A stretch of DNA of 64,000 nucleotides. Source: Brevibacterium marinum (lineage in GTDB: Bacteria; Actinomycetota; Actinomycetes; Actinomycetales; Brevibacteriaceae). Below, one piece after another: positions 17,608-25,803 of this stretch. The translations under genes were made by a program, and so were the position numbers. Every line of letters begins with the position of its first letter. Position 1 is the first letter of the stretch. The stretch covers positions 248,001 through 312,000 of the forward strand of contig NZ_JAATJN010000001.1 of NCBI RefSeq assembly GCF_011927955.1, written 5' to 3'. The notes below the pieces were generated by a model. It was not told the DNA's origin and ran no database searches. It worked only from the letters and a program-made list of their open reading frames with translations.

Positions 17608-18384
17608 TCAGCGCAGGTAGAGCCGGACGGTGTCGATCTCGTCACGGAGAAGTCGGACCTCCTCGGCGGTGGGCTGCCCGGTGGTCGCAAGATCACCGGA
17701 GACGGCGAGGTCCCATCCCGTGGCCTCCTGCACCTGCTCGCTCGTGACGCCGGGGTGGACGTGGGTGAGTTCGAGCTCGCCGAGGCGGTCGTGGCGTTCG
17801 AGGATCCCCAACGGGGTGATGACGGTGCTGACCCCGAAGCCGCGCGGCTGGATGAAGTCCGACTGCTCGGCGGCCCGTGCGGGCGAGGCCGAGGTGACGA
17901 AGTCGATCTCACCGGCCAGCGCCGCCGGGTCGTGGCGGCGGAGGATGACGAAGACCTCTCCGGCGTTGGCCATGATGTCGGCGGCACCGCCCGAACCGGG
18001 CAGGCGCACGTTCGGCTGATCCCAGTCGCCGATGACGGTGGTGTTGAGGGACCCGAAGCGGTCGATCTGTGCCGCGCCGAGGAACCCGACGTCGACGTTG
18101 CCGCCCTGGAGCACATAGCCGAAGAGGGAATGCATGTTCGACACCGCCTCGGCGCCGGAGACGACGACGGAGTCGGCGATGCCCTCGGCCATGGATTCGG
18201 GGTGGGCACCGGAGACTCCGGACTCGTAGATGAGCTGGATTCCGGGGTTGAGGGTGCGGTGGGCGAGGTCGACGGCCAGCGTCGGCAGGCCGATGCCGGC
18301 GAAGACGGTGTTGCTGGTGGCGAGCATCTTGGCTGCAGCGCAGACGATGAGCTCGGTTTCGGTGAAGTCTGTGGCCGTAGTCAT
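17608..18384 (-). CDS. catJ: 3-oxoadipate CoA-transferase, beta subunit (CatJ type)
   Basis: This 258-residue subunit of a class I CoA-transferase of the glutaconate type has E54 within YESGVSG at the position of the catalytic glutamate of glutaconate CoA-transferase beta. With CatI it would transfer CoA from succinyl-CoA to 3-oxoadipate. The length fits CatJ rather than the shorter PcaJ. The presence of the Glu argues against the related non-transferase IpdB. The start overlaps the catI stop by four bases. Confidence 0.78.
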   Translation of the reverse strand: MTTATDFTETELIVCAAAKMLATSNTVFAGIGLPTLAVDLAHRTLNPGIQLIYESGVSGAHPESMAEGIADSVVVSGAEAVSNMHSLFGYVLQGGNVDVGFLGAAQIDRFGSLNTTVIGDWDQPNVRLPGSGGAADIMANAGEVFVILRRHDPAALAGEIDFVTSASPARAAEQSDFIQPRGFGVSTVITPLGILERHDRLGELELTHVHPGVTSEQVQEATGWDLAVSGDLATTGQPTAEEVRLLRDEIDTVRLYLR

Positions 18385-19337
18385 CGTGGGCTCCGTTCGG
18401 TGAGCACGTCATCGTTCGAGGGTCGTGTGCCGTAGTCGACGCTGCCCGAGGGTCTGGGCGCCATCCGCAGGGCGGCGATGCGGGTGCCGCCGATGGCTTC
18501 GAGGTACTCGGCGTGGTCGCGAGTCGAGCGGATATGGGTGTCGATCCAGGCCCGCAGTGCTTCGGGGTCCTTCGAGATCGGCGTCCATTCGCGGTAGAAG
18601 GCGTTGTCGCGGTCATAGGCGCCCTGCACGTAGGAGGGGTGGGCACCGGTCGGGATGTGACAGATCGCGTCGACGGCGTGGGCCGGGATGAGGGTGCGAT
18701 TCGGGTCCGCCCGCACCACCTCGTCGTCCACGATCTCCTCGACCGTGACGATGACTCTGTCAGCGGCGTAGACGGCTTCCTGCTGCGCTCCGGTGATGCC
18801 CCAGATCTGGACATTGCCGCGTCGGTCCGCGCGCTGGGCGTGGATGATGGTGACGTCGGGGTTGAGCGGGGGCACCACGTGGACCCTCTTGCCCGTGTAC
18901 GGGTCGAGCACCGAGCGGATGTCCGGGTTGATGCCGGGGATGTCGGATCCGACGAACGAGCTGATCGGCGCGAACGGCAGCCGGGCCGCTCCCGCGTGGT
19001 AGCGCAGAGTCATCGCATGGTGGGAGTACTCCTCGACAGGGAGAGGTGCGGGATCATGGGATTCGATGCGTCGGCGGATCTCGTAGAGGCTGCCGGCCGA
19101 CCCCGAGGCGAAGAAGGAGCAGACGAGGCGGTCCACACATCCGGCGGCGATCATCATGTCGCTGAGCAGGTCGGGCGTCATCCGGCAGAAGGTGAGCCCG
19201 GTGATCGACTGGCGGATGATCTCGTGGCCGGCGGCGAAGGGAATGAGATGGGAGAAGCCCTCCAGGGCGATCGTATCGTCGTCGTTGACGAGCTCCGCGA
19301 TCGCATGGGGCAGACTGACGACCGTGTCGATGTTCAT
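18381..19337 (-). CDS. catI: 3-oxoadipate CoA-transferase, alpha subunit (CatI type)
   Basis: This 318-residue partner subunit carries the glutaconate-transferase alpha pattern (DTIALEGFSHLIPFAAGHEI near the N-terminus, HAQRADRRGNVQIWG in the middle). It is translated with catJ through an ATGA overlap. The substrate is inferred from location beside the cat/ben genes; a different dicarboxylate or steroid-ring acid cannot be ruled out. It is transcribed away from a LysR gene. Confidence 0.78.
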   Translation of the reverse strand: MNIDTVVSLPHAIAELVNDDDTIALEGFSHLIPFAAGHEIIRQSITGLTFCRMTPDLLSDMMIAAGCVDRLVCSFFASGSAGSLYEIRRRIESHDPAPLPVEEYSHHAMTLRYHAGAARLPFAPISSFVGSDIPGINPDIRSVLDPYTGKRVHVVPPLNPDVTIIHAQRADRRGNVQIWGITGAQQEAVYAADRVIVTVEEIVDDEVVRADPNRTLIPAHAVDAICHIPTGAHPSYVQGAYDRDNAFYREWTPISKDPEALRAWIDTHIRSTRDHAEYLEAIGGTRIAALRMAPRPSGSVDYGTRPSNDDVLTERSPR

Positions 19338-19384
19338 GGTTCGCAGACTATATTAAAGACCCCGTTGCGCAAAAGATAGACGTA

Positions 19385-19408
19385 ATTATTAACGATTGAT
19401 GCAATAAT
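19385..19408. promoter_or_regulatory. A/T-rich inverted repeat in the catIJ/LysR divergent promoter
   Basis: ATTATT and AATAAT arms flank a 12-base centre in the 114-base divergent spacer. It is a LysR-type dyad placed to control both directions, probably bound by the adjacent LysR protein. Confidence 0.55.
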
Positions 19409-19451
19409 AATAGGGAGTGTTCGCACCAGCGCACAGACGGGGAGATCACCG

Positions 19452-20345
19452 ATGGAATTGAACCAGATCCGCGCCTTCGTCGCGGTCGCCGAGGAACTGC
19501 ATTTCGGCAGGGCCGCCGAACGGCTCGGAATGGCGCAGCCGCCGCTGTCTCGGACCATTCGCGCCCTCGAAACCGAGCTCGATGCGTCGCTGTTCCATCG
19601 CACGACCCGAACGGTCGCTCTCTCTCCGGCCGGCTCCGCCCTGTTCGAACCGGCCAAGCACATGCTCGCGACCCAGCGAGCGGCCCTCGAGTCGGTGCAT
19701 CGGTCCTCCACGGGACGGATGGGGCAGGTGAGGTTCGGGTATTCCCATCCCTCGTCCAGAGACCTCGCTGCGGCCCTGGTCGCGGCCTCGCAGAGGCACA
19801 GCCCCGGCATCTCCTTCCACCTCGAGTCGCGGGTCTATGCCGATGAAGGGCTCGAACGGATCATGGACGGCAGCCTCGATCTCGCGCTGGTCCGCTGGCG
19901 GGAGCGCCCGCCGCTCATCGCCGGACGTCCCGTGCAGATCGAGCGCCCCTGCGTGGCCGTACCCCGAGATCACCGGCTGGCCGGCCGGACGTCGGTCAAC
20001 GTCGACGAGCTCCGCGATGAGCGTTTCGTCTTCCTCCCGTCCCGGCCGAACTCCAATCTGCGGGAGACGAGCATGCGCCTGTGCCTCGACGCCGGGTTCT
20101 CGCCGAAGGTGGTCCAGGAGGCGCCCGATTCGCAGTCGATCGCCGCCTTGGTCGCTGCGGGCATGGGTGTCGCGATCACCTTCGACTCGGTGGCGGCCGG
20201 GTACGGTTCGGATGTCACTGCGGTCCCCGTCAACGCCCCGACCGAGTCCACCAAGCTCTATCTCGCGTATCGCCTCGACCACCAGGATGCCGCGCTGGAG
20301 ACAGTCCTCGACATCGCCGAGGCGGTCCTGCCGACCGTGCGGTGA
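19452..20345 (+). CDS. LysR-family regulator divergent from catIJ
   Basis: This 297-residue protein has an N-terminal HTH (IRAFVAVAEELHFGRAAERL with AQPPLSRTIRALE) and a typical effector domain. Divergent placement over a shared 114-base promoter region makes catIJ its likely target, probably with a pathway intermediate as effector. It is the last gene before the composition drops. Confidence 0.88.
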   Translation: MELNQIRAFVAVAEELHFGRAAERLGMAQPPLSRTIRALETELDASLFHRTTRTVALSPAGSALFEPAKHMLATQRAALESVHRSSTGRMGQVRFGYSHPSSRDLAAALVAASQRHSPGISFHLESRVYADEGLERIMDGSLDLALVRWRERPPLIAGRPVQIERPCVAVPRDHRLAGRTSVNVDELRDERFVFLPSRPNSNLRETSMRLCLDAGFSPKVVQEAPDSQSIAALVAAGMGVAITFDSVAAGYGSDVTAVPVNAPTESTKLYLAYRLDHQDAALETVLDIAEAVLPTVR

Positions 20346-21170
20346 CGCCGGTGACGCCGGTGGTGCCGTTTCTGCGGTGACGAGGCATGCGATGGTCCGG
20401 GCCCGGCTCAGCCTGCGGTCGTTCTCTCACTGAGCGGCTTGATCTCGGGATGGACCCGCAGCGCTTCGGACCCCTGCAGCTGGCGGACGATGAGAACAGA
20501 CGTCGCGGCCGTATTCGGAGAGAAGAGCTGCAGCGGCAGTTGAGCGTGCGATGTGGCACTACTTTCGCTTTCCACGAAGCAAATCAATTGGTCTAAGAGT
20601 CCGGAAGTATCTGCTCAAAGAAGTTTCGGCGAGTATAGCTTGGACCTACAGCTGCCGTTTGCCGAAGGACTCCGGGGGCCGACTCGCGACCAGGGATTTG
20701 CACTACTCGGAGCAGGGGGACGAGAGGGTCTTCCATGCCTGGCACCAAGTTGGCGTTGGTCAAGTCACTGGAAGTGGTGTGACGGCCGTTCGCTGAGCCG
20801 TTAGACGGGCAGCGCGTCGGTGGTCACCTCCTGGTCGCTGGTGTCGGGCCAGGACGTCGAAGCTGGCGACGATCTCATACAGTTTGAGGGGACTGATGCA
20901 AAGAAGGGTGACAGCGTGAGGGGACTCGCTCCATCCCCTTTTTCAAGCTATTCGTCTTCATTCTACTGGTTGGCCCATAAACGATATAGGGAACATTTCA
21001 GGACAAGTCATTTGTGGGACACGGTTCTGGGACGGCGCGAGTCTGCGAGCCGCAAAAGTAAGTGGTGTGATTCTCTGATCAATAAATGGCGTGGTTCTAA
21101 GTCATGTCCTGTGAATAGAAACTCTGCCCAGGAGCTGGCTCCGCCGATAAACGAGACATGCCCTAGTAGG
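20346..21170. other. Gene-poor scar at the left edge of the A/T-richer region
   Basis: No convincing gene is seen over about 825 bases. A run of short GTGACGCCGG duplications follows the LysR stop. On the minus strand, roughly 20550 to 20410 reads as an open C-terminal fragment ending LRVHPEIKPLSE, like a decayed gene end. From 20900 the composition becomes distinctly A/T-rich. This resembles an insertion boundary, but no transposase or clear terminal repeat was identified. Confidence 0.4.
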
Positions 21171-21634
21171 ATGGTCGTCATGCCCAACCTAACCCGTGTC
21201 GCCGTCCGTATCGTCCTTCTCGACTCGGAATCGCGGGTCCTGCTCTTCGAAGGGCGCGACCTCTCCGATGCTCAGGACAGCATCCGCTTCTGGTTCACCG
21301 CCGGCGGGGGCAGCGATGCGAACGAAACCCCGCCGGAGACCGCTGACCGTGAGCTGCTCGAAGAGACGGGCATGTCCGGCATCGACCTGGTCGGGCCGTT
21401 CCACCGGCGCGAGTTCGACTTACTCAACCACGGCGAACCTCAGCACCAGGTCGAGCACTTTTTGCCGCGAGGACTGATGATACAGACCTGAGCGACTCGA
21501 ACTGGACCGACCTCGAGAGAACGGCTATGACCACATGGCGCTGGTGGAGCGCCGAGGATCTCGAGAGCGGGTCGATTCGGTACTTTCCGGAGGACCTGCC
21601 GGAGCTAGTGCGGGAAGCCGCAGCCATGGTGTAG
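21171..21634 (+). pseudogene. Frameshifted Nudix hydrolase
   Basis: The N-terminal part has a full Nudix box: G-x5-E-x7-R-E-L-L-E-E-T-G, beginning at GGGSDANE. The frame breaks after QVEHF in a run of five T (21459-21463) and stops at a TGA (21490-21492). Adding one T restores a frame that continues as TDDTDLSDSNWTDLER and ends with YFPEDLPELVREAAAMV, a typical Nudix C-terminus. The span is one base short of 155 codons. A sequencing error, a real inactivating deletion or slippage-based expression are all possible. Confidence 0.75.
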
Positions 21635-21748
21635 ACCGCTTCAGCGAGGGTGCCACCGCTCCTGTCTCACCACGTTCCAGACAGGCGCTGGACGCGTCCG
21701 CTTCCCTCAAGCCGATCTCGCGCAATACAGCATCTCCCAAGCACGTGG

Positions 21749-22612
21749 TCAAGGCCTCAGAAACGCGCTGATGAGAGTATTGACCGTTTCAGCACATTGG
21801 CGGTTAGCCCAATGACCTGCCCCTTCGATGAGTTCGAAGGTGGCATTGGGGATCGACTCCGTCGCCGTTCGGGTGTGTTTCGGGGCAATACCGATGTCGT
21901 TGCTGCCCTGGATGATCAGAGTTGGACACTGAATTTCGTGTAGACGAGGACGCAAGTCGACATTCATATTCAAGAATCCAATCGACCGGTTCTGCCAATC
22001 GGAAGAACCGGATCCGTTCTCGATGACATCAGCGTGGTACTCGTCGACGATCTCGTCAAAATCGTTCACTGGCCCCGCGAATAGGCTGGTTCGCGCGAAC
22101 CATGCGCATGCCGCTCGGCTGCGGAAGATCCATGATGGCAACGTGCGGTTGAGGAACTGAGATTTTGCCATCACCCAAAGCAGCTGATGAATGACCGGCG
22201 GAAACGATATGACGCCGCCGGGTGCGAGCGTGACTAACCGGTCGACGCTCTGCGGTCGTTCGATCGCGTATCCGAGGGCAATTGCGCCTCCCTGCGAGAG
22301 CCCGACCAGCGACACCTCGTCAAGGTCGAAGTGGTCGAGGACGGCATCTATACACCGCAGCATCCTCTCGTGGTCTGCGACTCCGTCCCAGGGGACCGAC
22401 CCGCCTTGTTTCGGCCAATCCAGAGCATAGACACAATGCGACTCCGCCAACACCGGTATGGCTCGTCGCCAGCTGAGCGAGATGTTGTCATTACCGGCAC
22501 CGCTCAGCAGCAGCACCGGAGGCCCCTTCACTCCTCGAGTGATGACGCGAAGCACCCCCTCAGATTGCGGAATCCGTATTGATTCTCCCAGATCGGCCGC
22601 TGCGTCACGCAT
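21749..22612 (-). CDS. Alpha/beta-fold hydrolase
   Basis: This is a 287-residue hydrolase with the nucleophile elbow GLSQGG, an acidic residue in IIQGSNDIGIAP and the catalytic His in GAGHWA. The ATG at 22612 is preferred to a GTG at 22645 because GGAGGAGG lies about 11 bases before it. The substrate is unknown. It is isolated, convergent with the broken Nudix gene, and uses more A/T-rich codons than the aromatic genes to the left. Confidence 0.85.
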   Translation of the reverse strand: MRDAAADLGESIRIPQSEGVLRVITRGVKGPPVLLLSGAGNDNISLSWRRAIPVLAESHCVYALDWPKQGGSVPWDGVADHERMLRCIDAVLDHFDLDEVSLVGLSQGGAIALGYAIERPQSVDRLVTLAPGGVISFPPVIHQLLWVMAKSQFLNRTLPSWIFRSRAACAWFARTSLFAGPVNDFDEIVDEYHADVIENGSGSSDWQNRSIGFLNMNVDLRPRLHEIQCPTLIIQGSNDIGIAPKHTRTATESIPNATFELIEGAGHWANRQCAETVNTLISAFLRP

Positions 22613-22760
22613 ACTCAGCAATACCTCCTCCAGACATTTGGGCACAGTCGTCGTTGAGCAGATCCTGGCCCTGCCGAATGTCGGCCTGAGCCCGCCAGAC
22701 CATGTGATCCCCGGCGACGCAGCGGCGCCGATGGAATCGTGCCGATCAGAGCTAGTGCCC

Positions 22761-23267
22761 TCACGAAGCGAATGGCGCAGCGTAGGCGACGACTCCAGCA
22801 GGCAATGATGCCGCCGAATCGAGAGTCAGCGCCATGACGGCTTCGTCCGGCGATCCATCGCTCGTTGTGATATCGAAAGTGGAAGCACGCTGGAATCCGA
22901 ATCGTGGATAGTAGTCAGGATGGCCCACGACGACGACATGCCGCTCATTGAGCCGCTGCGCCGCTTCAAGAGCTGCGCGGATTGCGGCCGAACCGTAGCC
23001 TTGCCTCTGCCGCTGTGGCCACACCGAAACCGGCCCCAATAGCAGTGACGGTGCCTCTCCGATGTGGCACCTTGATAAGAGGGCATGGCCCATGATCGCA
23101 CCAGTATCGTCGAGAGCCAGAACGGACAGGCCCTCAATCCATGCCCGATCGAGGCGCAGCCTGTCGACGATGGACGCCTCGAGATCTGTGGGGAAAGCCG
23201 CCAACGTCAGATCTCGAACAATGCGTATGTCTAGAGCCCGCTCGGCCCTTGTCGCATGTTCATTCAT
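22761..23267 (-). CDS. GNAT-family N-acetyltransferase (YhbS-like)
   Basis: This is a 168-residue acetyltransferase with the acetyl-CoA loop in RQRQGYGSAAIRAALEAA and the YhbS-like ending HPDYYPRFGFQRAS. The start at 23267 has AAAGGA eight bases upstream. The open frame extends further but without family-like sequence. It is divergent from a TetR gene, with TetR-type palindromes between them, so it is a probable TetR target. The acetyl acceptor is unknown. Confidence 0.85.
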   Translation of the reverse strand: MNEHATRAERALDIRIVRDLTLAAFPTDLEASIVDRLRLDRAWIEGLSVLALDDTGAIMGHALLSRCHIGEAPSLLLGPVSVWPQRQRQGYGSAAIRAALEAAQRLNERHVVVVGHPDYYPRFGFQRASTFDITTSDGSPDEAVMALTLDSAASLPAGVVAYAAPFAS

Positions 23268-23502
23268 CGATTTTCCTTTACTGATGAGTCGCCTCCGTCC
23301 GCCGGTGCAGAGGAAGCCGCACAGGCCAACCACCCCACTGAGTGTCGGCATCAACCATCGATGCGCCACGGTTCTCACCCTTTTTCGGAGCTTGTGCAGA
23401 TATTGACGAGTCTCAAACGTCAACCGCCCCGACAAAGACGACTGACGACGAAGGCTCCGATTCCGAAAGCGCGAATCATTGCCTCGACTCCCACTCCAGC
23501 GA

Positions 23503-23562
23503 AGTGATAGTCACTGTCAGAATTATGTCGCAGGAGACTTCTAAGTGCAAGTGACTTTCATT
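23503..23562. promoter_or_regulatory. Two TetR-type operator-like sites
   Basis: AGTGATAGTCACT at 23503-23515 is a palindrome with 5-bp arms and a 3-base centre. AGTGACTTTCATT at 23550-23562 matches it at 9 of 13 positions. Both lie upstream of the minus-strand GNAT gene. Confidence 0.5.
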
Positions 23563-23664
23563 TTTTCTCGGCTGGAGACTGGCTCAGACCCGCACAAGCC
23601 CACCGTGCCTCAGTAACGTCGCCCGGAACCTGCGCAAACCGTCTGCCACCCGAAACCCAATGCA

Positions 23665-23677
23665 AGTTACTGTCACT
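23665..23677. promoter_or_regulatory. TetR-type operator-like site at the tetR promoter
   Basis: AGTTACTGTCACT matches the palindrome at 23503 at 10 of 13 positions and lies 20 bases before the TetR start, a position suited to autorepression. Confidence 0.5.
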
Positions 23678-23697
23678 ACCGCATATAGTCGCTTTTC

Positions 23698-24348
23698 ATG
23701 GACCACAAGCCAGGACGACGCAGGACGAAGCGCCTCAAAGCCATGCAGCACGTTCAGACGGTCGCCCTCCGTCTTTTCGATCAGAACGGATTTCGAGCCG
23801 TGACGATTGAACAGGTCGCAGAGGCTGCCGACGTCTCGGAGAGCTCTATCTATCGTTATTTCGGAACGAAAGAGGGGATAGTGCTCGCTGACCCAGACTT
23901 TCCGAACCAAGTCTTGAGTACCGACGCTTCGCCAGTGGCCGAGAGAGGTGCCGGGCAGACAGACCAAGAACTTGTTGATCGAGTTCAGAGCACTCTGGTC
24001 ACGGCTCTGAATACTCGTGCAAGGGATCCGATCGTCCAAGATCGTCTGCGATACCTTGTGGAAGTCCCCGATCTGCAGGCTGCTCTCGCACTCGATCTGC
24101 ATCGGCGCATTCGCGAACTGACGCACATGGCCGGCGGAGATGGAACGTCCGGGTCGATGAGCTTCGATGCTGAGATCGCGATCAGTGCAACTTACGGCGC
24201 CGTGCTCGGTGCATTGCAGCATTGGAGGAACGTCGGTTTCGAGGCTCCACTCGATGAGCTCTTGGATCGTGCAATCGAGAGGATCAACACTGGACTTGCT
24301 GCCGATGACTCGACTGCCGACACGCCGTCAGACCGCTGCCGCGAGTGA
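23698..24348 (+). CDS. TetR-family transcriptional regulator
   Basis: This 216-residue regulator has an N-terminal TetR HTH (VALRLFDQNGFRAVTIEQVA followed by SESSIYRYFGTKEGI) and a helical ligand domain. It is likely to bind the AGTNA-type palindromes upstream, repressing itself and the divergent acetyltransferase. Its 3' end faces the ECF sigma gene. Confidence 0.9.
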   Translation: MDHKPGRRRTKRLKAMQHVQTVALRLFDQNGFRAVTIEQVAEAADVSESSIYRYFGTKEGIVLADPDFPNQVLSTDASPVAERGAGQTDQELVDRVQSTLVTALNTRARDPIVQDRLRYLVEVPDLQAALALDLHRRIRELTHMAGGDGTSGSMSFDAEIAISATYGAVLGALQHWRNVGFEAPLDELLDRAIERINTGLAADDSTADTPSDRCRE

Positions 24349-24407
24349 ACAGGAGCGGTTCAGGCCAGCATTCACCGAAATGGGTGCTTTGAAGCGACTC
24401 GGGCGGG

Positions 24408-25265
24408 TCACCACTGCCTGGACATTCGCAGCTTCTCAGGGTTGACGACGCCGTATGCGCGTCGCACCAGACCGCTGTCGGGGTCAGCCTCGAAGGCAAG
24501 CACGGAAATTATCTGCCCGTCACGATCGCGGAGGACGACAGCTGGTTCAGTACCCGCCATCCACGCTCGATCAAAAGAGGCATACCGCGGACCGACGCTG
24601 GCCATGAGCCACGCAACCTTCGTTGCACCGTAGATCGGCTTCAGCGCCGCGGGCGCTTTCCCGCCGCCGTCGTTGTACAAGATCGCGTCAGGAGCCACGA
24701 CTTCGAGCAATGCGTCCATGTCTCCTCCGAGCGCGGCGTCGAGGAACCTCCTGGCAGCAGCTTCGGCGGTCGACGGATCTGCTGTGAACCGCGGGCGACG
24801 TGCACGCACGTGTTCACGGGCTCGCTGGGCAAGCTTGCGCACAGAGGCAGAAGAGCGATTGAGAATCCGGGCGATCTCATCGTAGTCGAATCGAAAGGCT
24901 TCACGGAGCACAAATGTCGCCCTCTCCAGCGGCGAGAGCGTCTCCAGAACGACGAGCATGCCGAGAGTGATGTCCTCCGAGTCAACAAAATTCTCAGACG
25001 GGTCTTTGTCGCTGACCAACGGTTCGGGCAACCACACTCCGACATAGTCCTCTCGCCGCCGTTTCTGCGCGCGCAGTTCATCCACTGCGAGGTTGGTGGC
25101 GACTCGCACGAGAAAGGCACGGGGACGGACAATATCGTCCCTTCGGCGGCGGTCCCACTTCAACCAAGACTCCTGCACGATATCTTCGGCCCCGGACACC
25201 GACCCGAGGATGCTGTAGGCCACCCGAAACAGCAGACCACGATGCTTATCGAAGACCGATTCCAC
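24408..25265 (-). CDS. ECF41-type sigma factor (SigJ-like)
   Basis: This 285-residue sigma factor has regions 2 and 4 plus a SnoaL-like C-terminal extension. It carries all three ECF41 signatures: WLPEP in the linker (78-82), DGGGK (199-203) and NPEKL near the end (275-279; NPDKL in the consensus). In this group the C-terminal extension modulates activity in place of a classical anti-sigma factor, and the usual target is an adjacent oxidoreductase or epimerase operon. The divergent operon at 25396 fits that pattern and has the exact promoter. The start is GTG with GAGG upstream. Confidence 0.93.
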   Translation of the reverse strand: MESVFDKHRGLLFRVAYSILGSVSGAEDIVQESWLKWDRRRRDDIVRPRAFLVRVATNLAVDELRAQKRRREDYVGVWLPEPLVSDKDPSENFVDSEDITLGMLVVLETLSPLERATFVLREAFRFDYDEIARILNRSSASVRKLAQRAREHVRARRPRFTADPSTAEAAARRFLDAALGGDMDALLEVVAPDAILYNDGGGKAPAALKPIYGATKVAWLMASVGPRYASFDRAWMAGTEPAVVLRDRDGQIISVLAFEADPDSGLVRRAYGVVNPEKLRMSRQW

Positions 25266-25342
25266 CTCGCCACCTCTCTGCCGAACGTCTCAACCGAGCC
25301 TGCCATAAGTCCACGCACTGAGAAACCCGTTCGAACCGGACA

Positions 25343-25369
25343 TGTCACAGAATCGGGACGCTTTTCGTC
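25343..25369 (+). promoter_or_regulatory. ECF41 promoter (TGTCACA, 16-base spacer, CGTC)
   Basis: TGTCACA at 25343-25349 and CGTC at 25366-25369 are separated by exactly 16 bases, the known ECF41 target consensus. The promoter points at the membrane-protein/epimerase operon and would give a leader of about 20 bases. Confidence 0.88.
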
Positions 25370-25395
25370 CTATGGATGATTGGAAAGGAGAACCA

Positions 25396-25803
25396 ATGCA
25401 AAGTACATGGCCTGTGCGCACCACAGTGCTGATCACCGCGCTGTCGATGGTCTTCTTCGGCGTCTGGGCACGGTGGGACCCTGCTGGCTTCGCCAACCAC
25501 GCCGGCTGGCCGAATCATATCCACTTCCTCCACGATGCAGGGGTATTTCAGATCGGGATCGGGCTCACCCTGCTGGCGACTCTGATATGGAAAGACGCTA
25601 TTGCCGTGGGGCTGGGCGGCTTCAGCCTGACCAATTCACTCCACGCACTCAACCACGCCCAAGACCTCCACCTGGGAGGCAACCCCACCGACCCGTGGCT
25701 CTTATTCGCGCTCTCGATAGTTGGCCTCATCGGATTCGGCCTTCGCATCCGCCAACTGCGCAACTCGGCGATGGCCTCCGAAGCAGACGGGAGAAGATCG
25801 TGA
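25396..25803 (+). CDS. Small membrane protein in the ECF41-controlled operon
   Basis: This 135-residue protein has about four hydrophobic segments (TTVLITALSMVFFGVW, FQIGIGLTLLATLIW, the next segment around GLGGFSLTNSLHALNHA, and LLFALSIVGLIGFGL). The ATG at 25396 has AAAGGAG in front. No family was recognised with certainty. The His-rich loop with HALNHAQDLHLGG may be functional. It overlaps the epimerase start (GTGA). Confidence 0.8.
   Translation: MQSTWPVRTTVLITALSMVFFGVWARWDPAGFANHAGWPNHIHFLHDAGVFQIGIGLTLLATLIWKDAIAVGLGGFSLTNSLHALNHAQDLHLGGNPTDPWLLFALSIVGLIGFGLRIRQLRNSAMASEADGRRS

Larger units (their letters stand above)
23268..23697. other. Divergent GNAT/TetR regulatory region
   Basis: This 430-base region without a supported gene carries three related operator-like sites near the TetR end (listed separately). 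The part next to the GNAT gene contains short open frames that I do not accept as genes. Confidence 0.5.

Noticed and set aside
17608..19337. IpdAB (steroid ring-opening hydrolase) instead of CatIJ
   Set aside because: The beta subunit keeps the catalytic E54 in YESG, and the neighbours are cat/ben genes, with no steroid genes.
20346..21170. Insertion-sequence remnant
   Set aside because: The composition and an apparent gene-end fragment hint at a past insertion, but I could not identify a transposase motif, terminal inverted repeats or a target duplication.
23268..23479. Small membrane-like frame (begins MIRAFGIGAFVVSRL) before the GNAT gene, joinable to it by a one-base shift in a G-run
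   Set aside because: It would only extend the acetyltransferase, which already has a good ribosome site and a family-like start at 23267. No independent support.
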